Shown: piece after piece, positions 5,481 through 10,921 of the stretch
How the letters are laid out: every line of letters starts with the position of its first letter
Position numbering within the stretch: the first letter of the stretch is position 1
Assembly: GCA_903868035.1 (NCBI GenBank)
Contig: CAIPTQ010000019.1
Location: 1-10,921, forward strand
DNA length: 10,921 nucleotides
Origin: an uncultured Phycisphaerales bacterium
Lineage (GTDB): Bacteria; Planctomycetota; Phycisphaerae; WQYP01
Direction of reading: 5' to 3'
Notes under the pieces: model-generated
The model's input: the letters and a program-made list of their open reading frames with translations, nothing else
Told to the model about the DNA's origin: nothing
Databases searched by the model: none
Translations under genes and position numbers: made by a program

Positions 5481-6563
5481 TCATTTCAGCTTGAGATTGA
5501 CCCCTTCATCCTTCCACTTGCCCAGCAGGAAGTCCAGGTCGTCCACCGTCGTCTTCAGCGACTTCGACAGGTCCACCAACCCGTCATAGAGCCGCGGGTC
5601 GTTGACCAGCCGCCCCGTCGTCCCCTGCCCTTCGGTGATCTGCTTGATCGACTTGTCAAGCTGCCCCAGCGTTTCCACAAGCTGCTGCGCGACGCGGTCG
5701 ATGTCCTTCTGCGTGGCCTGGATCGTCAGCGTGGCCTGCGTGGCCGCCCCGCCGACGGAATTGGCCGCCGTGCCGATCGCCGCAATCGCCGTGTCGGCAT
5801 GGGCCAGCGTCTGGTCGAACTTCGCCAGCGTGGCCTGGAGCTGCGCCGAGGCGTCGGCGATGTTCCGCACCGCATCGCGCACCTGCCCCTGGAGCTTGGG
5901 ATCCGTCAGCAGCGCCTGCAGGCTGGCGACCGTGCGGTCGAGCCGGATGATGACGGTGCTGGCGTTTTCCCGCGGGCGGTTGGGGTCGTTGGGATCGGCA
6001 TTCGCCAGGGCTTCCGGCGGCGTGTAGGCCAGCAGCACGTGAAGGTCCTTGGCCACCGTCGTGATATTTTGCGAGAGAACCGTGAGGTTTTCCTTGAGTT
6101 CGCGCACGTCGTTAAAGACGCTCTGGGGAATGAGGCTCGCATCGCCGGCCGTGGCTTTCAGGACCGCGGAGCCGTCCTTGGCCAGGTAGGGCGGCTTGAA
6201 ATCGGCGGCCGTCAGCGCGACATACGGGGTGCCCACGGCGGTGGGCCGCAGCAGCGTGGCGCTGGCGGCGGCGGGGATGTTGACGTCCGGGTCGATCTTG
6301 AGGTTGAGGTAGACGACGGCGTTGCCCTTGTCGTCGCCGGCGAGCCACGCGGATTCGACCTGGCCGGCGTAGACGCCGTTGAATTCGACCTTCGAGCCGG
6401 TGGTCACGCCGTTGGCGTTGGCGGCGGTGAGCCGGACGCTGTATTGGTGGATGGCCCCGAAGAGGGGGAATTTGCCCAGCAGCATGATGCCATACATGCA
6501 CACGCCCAGCGCCGCCAGGAAGGTGAGGCCGACGAAGACGTTGCGGGTGCGTTCGGAGAGCAT
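5481..6563 (-). CDS. MlaD-type MCE-domain protein (lipid transport substrate-binding subunit)
   Basis: A 360-aa protein with one N-terminal membrane anchor (about 10-30, rich in V, G, L, A) and then an MCE domain (about 38-122) containing the typical NGVTTGSKVEFNGVYAGQVE segment (51-70), DVNIPAAASATLL and GTPYVALT. A long helical region follows (about 150-330) with heptad-like pattern. It ends in a GTTGRLVNDPRLYDGL block characteristic of the family's C-terminus. MCE proteins form hexameric rings or tubes in the periplasm and pass phospholipids between inner and outer membranes together with an MlaE-type permease and MlaF-type ATPase. Neither is adjacent: the gene is flanked by convergent dnaA and a divergent membrane protein. 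The protein implies a diderm envelope. The ribosome-binding site before the ATG is weak. A TATAAT lies 77 nt upstream. Confidence 0.9.
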   Translation of the reverse strand: MLSERTRNVFVGLTFLAALGVCMYGIMLLGKFPLFGAIHQYSVRLTAANANGVTTGSKVEFNGVYAGQVESAWLAGDDKGNAVVYLNLKIDPDVNIPAAASATLLRPTAVGTPYVALTAADFKPPYLAKDGSAVLKATAGDASLIPQSVFNDVRELKENLTVLSQNITTVAKDLHVLLAYTPPEALANADPNDPNRPRENASTVIIRLDRTVASLQALLTDPKLQGQVRDAVRNIADASAQLQATLAKFDQTLAHADTAIAAIGTAANSVGGAATQATLTIQATQKDIDRVAQQLVETLGQLDKSIKQITEGQGTTGRLVNDPRLYDGLVDLSKSLKTTVDDLDFLLGKWKDEGVNLKLK

Positions 6564-6639
6564 AAATCAACTCGTGCGTGGGTGCGGAAACATGGAAAAT
6601 AGTGCCGCGCGGCATTGGAGGCAAGCGCCGGGGCCACGG

Positions 6640-6680
6640 ATTATAAAAGCCGGGCCGGCGGCTATCGCATTGGCCCGGCT
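6640..6680 (-). promoter_or_regulatory. TATAAT box with abutting 9-bp palindrome upstream of the MCE gene
   Basis: On the minus strand a perfect TATAAT (6645-6640) lies 77 nt before the MCE start codon. Directly upstream of it is an inverted repeat, AGCCGGGCC (6648-6656) and GGCCCGGCT (6672-6680), with a 15-nt centre. It covers the spacer and -35 area, where the best hexamer, GCGATA, matches only 3 of 6. The repeat could be an operator. Alternatively it is an intrinsic-terminator hairpin on the minus strand, since TTTT follows it in that direction. The two readings cannot be separated by eye. Confidence 0.35.
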
Positions 6681-6771
6681 GGGGTTAGAGTATGGCGGTT
6701 CGAGCCTTGGGGGTGCATGTCAATGGAATGGGTCCGCATTTTACTTCACGCCCAAGCCTTTCAGGGCCGGA

Positions 6772-6800
6772 TTCACTGGTTATTGTGGCCTGATTATATG
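6772..6800 (+). promoter_or_regulatory. Weak promoter candidate for the DUF2339 gene
   Basis: TTCACT (6772-6777) and TATATG (6795-6800) are 17 bp apart, each matching 4 of 6 consensus positions. It would give a leader of about 95 nt before the ATG at 6903. It is the best plus-strand candidate in this gap but not strong. Confidence 0.25.
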
Positions 6801-6902
6801 GTGACTAATTATTAGGGAGAGGTTGCGGAATCCGGCGGGGAAGAACGCGTGAACAGGGGGGAAGATATCCGCCCGGGGCCTTGATTTTACAGGGAGTTTG
6901 CC

Positions 6903-9900
6903 ATGTACGGCGACGCGCTACCATTTCTGGTGTGTTTTGGATTCCTGTTTTTTCTGGTGCCCTGCGTGATTGCCATTGTGGCGATGGGGCGGGTGAACGC
7001 GCTGCGGGAGCGGGTGGCGGAGCTGGAGCAACGGCTGGCGGTGACGGTGCGGGAGCTGCTGCAGAGGGGGCGGCAGGCGGCGGTAAAACCCACGGAAAGC
7101 GTGCATTTGGACGCGGAACGCATACCGAAACCCGCGGTCCGCACGCCTGCCGAGACACCTATCCCCGCGGCCGACACGCCTCCGCATGCGGTAAACCCGC
7201 CGGTGCGCACTGCCTCCATTGCGCACGCAAATGCGATAATTCCACCGGAGCCGGAGCGGGTTCAGCCGGTGCCTCCCCCACCGCTGCCGCCGATGTCACT
7301 CAAGCCGGTTGCGCCGGACATGCATGTGGTGACACATGGACATGTGACACCGGCGCATGTGCGGAAGCCCAAGAGTCTGGAGTTTTACATTATTGCCGGG
7401 TTCATTGTGATCGGGGCGATTACGCTGGCGCTGGCGGCGATTTTCCTGGTGAAGATGGGGATCGATAAAGGCTGGTTCAGGCCGCTGGCGCGGGACTGGG
7501 CGGGCGTGATCGGGGCGCTGGTGCTGATCGGCGTGGGGCAGTGGTGGCGGAGGCGGGAGGGGTTCTGGTCGCAGGGGTTGACGGCGGCGGGGATTGTGGC
7601 GCTGTTTGCGTCGGTGTATGCGGCCACGAGCGTGCATCATTTCCTGCGGCCCGTCGACGGGTTTGTGCTGCTGGCGATCGCGACGGCGGGGACGGTGGCG
7701 ATGTCGCTGCAGGACTGGTCGGGGGGCACGGAAAGCAAGGCCAAGGGGGGGATGCTGATTGCGACGCTGGGGCTGGTGGGCGGGTTTATCACGCCGATTC
7801 TGGTGAATACCGGTGTGGACAATGTGCCGGGGCTGTTTGGGTATTTGATTTTGCTGCACGTGGGGCTGATCGCCTCGACGCGGGTGCGGGGCTGGTCGGT
7901 GCTGGCGGCGGTGTCGGTGGTGCTGTCGAGCCTGTGGCTGATTTTCTGGGTGATGTGCAAGTGGAATCCGGTGGCGACGCCGCAGGACGGGCCGATCCTG
8001 GGGATGTTCATGCTGGCCAGCGTGGTGTCGCTGGTGGTGGCGACGGTGACGCAGCCGGACAAGTGGGGACGCGGCAAATCGGGGCTGGCGGCCCATGCGC
8101 TCACGTGGCTGGCGGTGGGGCTGGGGCTGCTGGCTTCGTGCCTGCTTTTGGGCAAATCGCATTATGACAATTTGCAGTGGGCGTTTTTTGCGATCCTGGT
8201 GACGGGGGCGTTTGTGCTGGCGCGGCTGCGGCCGATGTATGAGGGGATGGCGTGGCTGGGGTCGGTGGCGGTGCTGGGGATGCTGGCGGCGTGGGGCTGG
8301 AGCGTGCGGTTGACCGGGGTGGAAGTGGCGCCGGCATTGTTGGCGGAGCATACGCGGTTCGTGGGCTGGCTGATGGGCTTTGGGGTGGCGAGCGTGCTGG
8401 CGGCATATGCGTGCCAGTGGAAGAGCGCGGTGCCGGTGCGGTGGGCGCTGCTGGCAAACATATTAGCGGTGGCGTATGTGGTGGCGGCGTATGTGATTGT
8501 GCCGACCGAGCCGCGGCCGGATGAATGGGCGTACCTGCCGGTGGCGGCGGCGGGGGTGCTGGCGGCGCTGATGGCGCCGGTGGTGCTGCGGCGGGGCATG
8601 ACGACGGGGGAGGAGAGTCTGACGATCTATGGACATGCGATTGTGGCGCTGCTGCTGATGGCCCCGCCAATGGGGCTGCAGGGTGGGGCGCTGTTGGCGG
8701 CGTGGGCGGCGATTGTGCCAGTGACGGCGCTGGCGATATGGCGGCTGCGGCTGCCGGGGTTGCTGGTGGGGTTCCTGGCGGCGGTGTTTATCGTGGCGGT
8801 GCGGGCGCTGATGGTGGGGGCGGTGGGGGAGGAGGGCGGCGCGGGGCGGACGCTGTATTGGAACCCGGTGGTGTGGGCGTATGGCACGACGCTGGTGACG
8901 ATGGCGCTGGCGGGGTGGATGCTGGAGCAGTGCGCGGAACTGCCGGACAGGCTGCGGGGGATGATCCCGAGTCCCAAGGCGATTGCGGGGATGGTGCAGG
9001 TGGGCGCGGCGGTGTCGGCGTTTCTGCTGCTGACGCTGGAAGTGCGGTGGGGCTTCCACGGCGGGATGCTGGATGCCAATTCGGCGCTGCTGGTGGAGCG
9101 GGGGACGTTGGCGATCGGATGGCTGCTGCTGGCGGCGGCGATCACGTGGATCGGCAAGCAGACGGAGCGGCGGGTGTTGATAAAGTGTGGCGAGGTGGCG
9201 GCGATCTTCGGCATCGTGGTCGCGGTCGTGGGGCTGGTGGTGGTGACGAATCCGATGTGGTGGCGGTGGGAGGGCGTGGTGGATGAGGTGGGGACGGTGC
9301 GGGTGTTCAACGTGCTGCTGTATGCGTATGGCGTGCCGGCGGCGCTGTGCGGGCTGCTGGCGTATGTGCTGCGGCGCTGCGATCCGGAGAACGAGGCGCT
9401 GGCGAAGGCGGCGGGGGCGGCGGGGGTAATCCTGCTGGTGGCGCTGGTGAGCTTGCAGGTGCGGCAGGGGTTTGCCGGCACGCAGTTGATGCTGGACAAC
9501 GTGGGCGTGACGTTTATGGAGTTCGCGACGTATGCGGTGGCGTGGCTGGGGCTGGGTGCGGTGGTGCTGGCGATTGGGAAGCGCTGGGGGCGGGATTTGC
9601 TGCGGCAGGCGGGCATCCTGATTTGCACGGGGGGGATGCTCTATGCCATCGTGGTGGTGGGCGTGGTGATGAATCCGTCATTCCATCACACTTGGGTGGG
9701 GGACTGGAAAGTGATGAATCAATTGTTGTATGCATATGGAGTACCGGTGGTATTGGCGGGGGTGGCGGCGTGGATCATGCATCCGCGCGCGGCGCGGTTG
9801 TTTGGGCCGTGGACGGAGGGGAGCGAGCAGGCGTTTGCCGGGGGCTGGAAGCTGGACAGCTTGTTGCGCGAGGGGATCATGACTTTGCTGTTCATCCTGG

Positions 9901-10921
9901 TGACGACGGAAGTGCGGCAGGGATTCCAGGGGGCGTACCTGGACGCGGCACAGATTACTTTTATCGAAGGGAGTACGTATCCGATCGCGTGGCTGCTGCT
10001 GGCCGGCGTGCTGCTGCTGGTGAGTTATTACGGCAAATCACCGGCGGCGCGGCGCGGGGGCATGGTGATCGCGGGCGTCGGAATGGGGAAGGTATTGCTG
10101 ATTGAGACACTGCTACTGAATCCGCTGTGGCTGAATGAATCCGTGGGCGGGACGGTTGTATTCAACGATTTACTCTTTGCCTATGGCGTGCCGGCGGCGC
10201 TGTGCGCGGCGCTGGCGTGGTTCGTCCAGCGGAACGAACCGGGGCAGAGACAGTTTGCGCGGGTGGCGGGAGTGATGAGTTTGATCCTGCTGTTCGTGCT
10301 GACCTCGCTGGAGGTGCGGCAGGGATTCCAGGGGGCGTATTTGAATCACCCGAATATGGCGTTCATGGAACGGGGTACGTATGGAGTGGCGTGGCTGGCG
10401 CTGGCGGGGATGCTGCTGGGGGCGGGACGTTACTTGCAGGCACAGGCGGCGCGGTGGGGCGGGCTGGTGCTGGCGGGGCTGGCGCTGGCATGGCTGGTGG
10501 CGGTGTGCGCGGGGGTGCTGAATCCGCTGTGGACGCATGAGGCGGTAGGCGGCATGCCCATCGTCAACGGATTGCTGTATACGTATGGGATAGGGGCGGC
10601 GGGCGCGGGGGCGCTGGCGTGGGCGTTGTGGGAGCGGCGCTGGGTTGCGGGTGCAACCAGCATCGGAGACGCGACCGTCAGGGAGCGTTACGCTGAAAAC
10701 CTGGCGGCCCTGGAGCGGGTGATGGCGTGGGTGGCGGGGAGCGCGAGCCTGCTGCTGGTTTTTGTGCTGGTGACGCTGGAGGTGCAGCACATGTTCCGCG
10801 GGGACAACCTGTACTTTGGCGCGCCGCCGGCGGGGAACCGGCCGGGCGAATTTGTGGCGTACACGGTGGCGTGGGCGGTGCTGGGGTTGATTTATCTGGG
10901 GGTGGGGATTTGGCGGGGGAG
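6903..10921 (+). CDS. Giant DUF2339 polytopic membrane protein (3' end outside window)
   Basis: The frame from the ATG at 6903 is open to the window edge, 1339 codons, with AGGGAG 6 nt before the start. Residues 5-27 form a hydrophobic anchor, followed by a short coiled coil (about 31-58) and a proline- and histidine-rich linker to about 155. A DUF2339 core then begins, with blocks such as AAIFLVKMGIDKGW, LTAAGIVALFASVYAA and LGLVGGFITPILVNTG. Dozens of hydrophobic segments follow. From about residue 700 the sequence becomes tandem repeats, described separately. The family is annotated only as 'predicted membrane protein'; a role in the cell envelope is conceivable but unproven. Codons end overwhelmingly in G (GTG, CTG, GCG, GGG), the opposite of dnaA. 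The last visible stretch resembles the family's terminal module, so I expect the stop within about 100 codons. Confidence 0.88.
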   Translation, partial: MYGDALPFLVCFGFLFFLVPCVIAIVAMGRVNALRERVAELEQRLAVTVRELLQRGRQAAVKPTESVHLDAERIPKPAVRTPAETPIPAADTPPHAVNPPVRTASIAHANAIIPPEPERVQPVPPPPLPPMSLKPVAPDMHVVTHGHVTPAHVRKPKSLEFYIIAGFIVIGAITLALAAIFLVKMGIDKGWFRPLARDWAGVIGALVLIGVGQWWRRREGFWSQGLTAAGIVALFASVYAATSVHHFLRPVDGFVLLAIATAGTVAMSLQDWSGGTESKAKGGMLIATLGLVGGFITPILVNTGVDNVPGLFGYLILLHVGLIASTRVRGWSVLAAVSVVLSSLWLIFWVMCKWNPVATPQDGPILGMFMLASVVSLVVATVTQPDKWGRGKSGLAAHALTWLAVGLGLLASCLLLGKSHYDNLQWAFFAILVTGAFVLARLRPMYEGMAWLGSVAVLGMLAAWGWSVRLTGVEVAPALLAEHTRFVGWLMGFGVASVLAAYACQWKSAVPVRWALLANILAVAYVVAAYVIVPTEPRPDEWAYLPVAAAGVLAALMAPVVLRRGMTTGEESLTIYGHAIVALLLMAPPMGLQGGALLAAWAAIVPVTALAIWRLRLPGLLVGFLAAVFIVAVRALMVGAVGEEGGAGRTLYWNPVVWAYGTTLVTMALAGWMLEQCAELPDRLRGMIPSPKAIAGMVQVGAAVSAFLLLTLEVRWGFHGGMLDANSALLVERGTLAIGWLLLAAAITWIGKQTERRVLIKCGEVAAIFGIVVAVVGLVVVTNPMWWRWEGVVDEVGTVRVFNVLLYAYGVPAALCGLLAYVLRRCDPENEALAKAAGAAGVILLVALVSLQVRQGFAGTQLMLDNVGVTFMEFATYAVAWLGLGAVVLAIGKRWGRDLLRQAGILICTGGMLYAIVVVGVVMNPSFHHTWVGDWKVMNQLLYAYGVPVVLAGVAAWIMHPRAARLFGPWTEGSEQAFAGGWKLDSLLREGIMTLLFILVTTEVRQGFQGAYLDAAQITFIEGSTYPIAWLLLAGVLLLVSYYGKSPAARRGGMVIAGVGMGKVLLIETLLLNPLWLNESVGGTVVFNDLLFAYGVPAALCAALAWFVQRNEPGQRQFARVAGVMSLILLFVLTSLEVRQGFQGAYLNHPNMAFMERGTYGVAWLALAGMLLGAGRYLQAQAARWGGLVLAGLALAWLVAVCAGVLNPLWTHEAVGGMPIVNGLLYTYGIGAAGAGALAWALWERRWVAGATSIGDATVRERYAENLAALERVMAWVAGSASLLLVFVLVTLEVQHMFRGDNLYFGAPPAGNRPGEFVAYTVAWAVLGLIYLGVGIWRG
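9042..10921 (+). repeat. At least five tandem modules inside the DUF2339 protein
   Basis: A module recurs in frame. Its order is EVRxGFxG, then FxExxTYxxAWLxLA, a hydrophobic pair of segments, NPLW-xxE-VGG, and FNxLLYAYGVPAAL with a charged tail. The VR/VQ of the first motif is encoded at 9042, 9459, 9912, 10314 and 10782, giving periods of 139, 151, 134 and 156 residues. The fifth copy is cut by the window, and a degenerate tail of a preceding copy (LYWNPVVWAYGTTL) is seen near 8857. At DNA level copies 3 and 4 share 26 identical bases (9912-9937 and 10314-10339), and copies 1 and 3 share 25 (9327-9351 and 10182-10206). Ordinary DUF2339 proteins, as I know them, have one or two such units. 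Confidence 0.85.

Larger units (their letters stand above)
6564..6902. other. 339-bp divergent intergenic region between the MCE gene and the DUF2339 gene
   Basis: No convincing gene lies here. It contains a palindrome with an adjoining TATAAT that would serve the MCE gene (6640-6680), a weak plus-strand promoter candidate (6772-6800), and the strong ribosome-binding site AGGGAG, 6 nt before the ATG at 6903. Bases 6681-6770 show nothing I can interpret. Confidence 0.6.

Noticed and set aside
5799..6602. 267-codon open frame on the plus strand opposite the MCE gene
   Set aside because: Compositionally biased (V, G, R, D) with no recognisable domain, and entirely antisense to the MCE gene.
6881..7468. 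195-codon plus-strand open frame overlapping the start of the DUF2339 gene
   Set aside because: It is a different frame, giving Gly-Ala-rich sequence with no membrane anchor. The frame from 6903 has a better ribosome-binding site and clear DUF2339 blocks.
7296..9628. Several long minus-strand open frames rich in H, R, P and Q, or in S, T and A
   Set aside because: They are complements of the G-ending codons of the DUF2339 gene, whose frame I followed codon by codon without a stop.

Overview
The window is a GC-rich bacterial chromosome segment. The organism is probably a member of the PVC superphylum, most likely Planctomycetota of the Phycisphaerae type. I base this on my recollection of how DnaA, the GDP-fucose synthase and the DUF2339 protein look in that group; no search was run. 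There are no rRNA or tRNA genes and no CRISPR array.

Left edge (1-754), all on the minus strand: one end of an IS66-like insertion sequence begins at about position 128 and carries the first codons of its transposase. It has cut a small gene of the 'NCVAWA...WWP' type (I believe DUF7689) after codon 67. An intact 109-aa gene of unknown function lies just upstream of that broken gene and overlaps it, behind a good sigma-70-like promoter.

Minus-strand operon (755-3414), in transcription order: gmd (GDP-mannose 4,6-dehydratase), mntA (nucleotidyltransferase antitoxin), hepT (HEPN toxin), fcl (GDP-L-fucose synthase). gmd and fcl perform the two consecutive steps from GDP-mannose to GDP-L-fucose, a precursor for surface polysaccharides. 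A complete MntA-HepT toxin-antitoxin pair sits between them with spacings of 31, -11 and 9 nt, so all four genes are probably co-transcribed.

Centre (3415-5480): a 638-bp gap leads to dnaA on the plus strand. It holds a near-consensus promoter (TTGACA, 17 bp, TATCTT) and, just downstream, an RNA that can fold into a fully stacked three-way junction ending in a U run. This looks like an attenuator in the dnaA leader or a separate small RNA. dnaA is outside the usual dnaA-dnaN-recF neighbourhood, and I see no convincing DnaA-box cluster.

Right half (5481-10921): an mlaD/MCE-domain gene on the minus strand, with no mlaE or mlaF beside it, converges on dnaA. Divergent from it is a very large DUF2339 polytopic membrane protein, open for 1339 codons and cut by the window edge. 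Its C-terminal half contains at least five tandem copies of a module of about 134-156 residues. This expansion and the structured dnaA leader are the most unusual things in the window.
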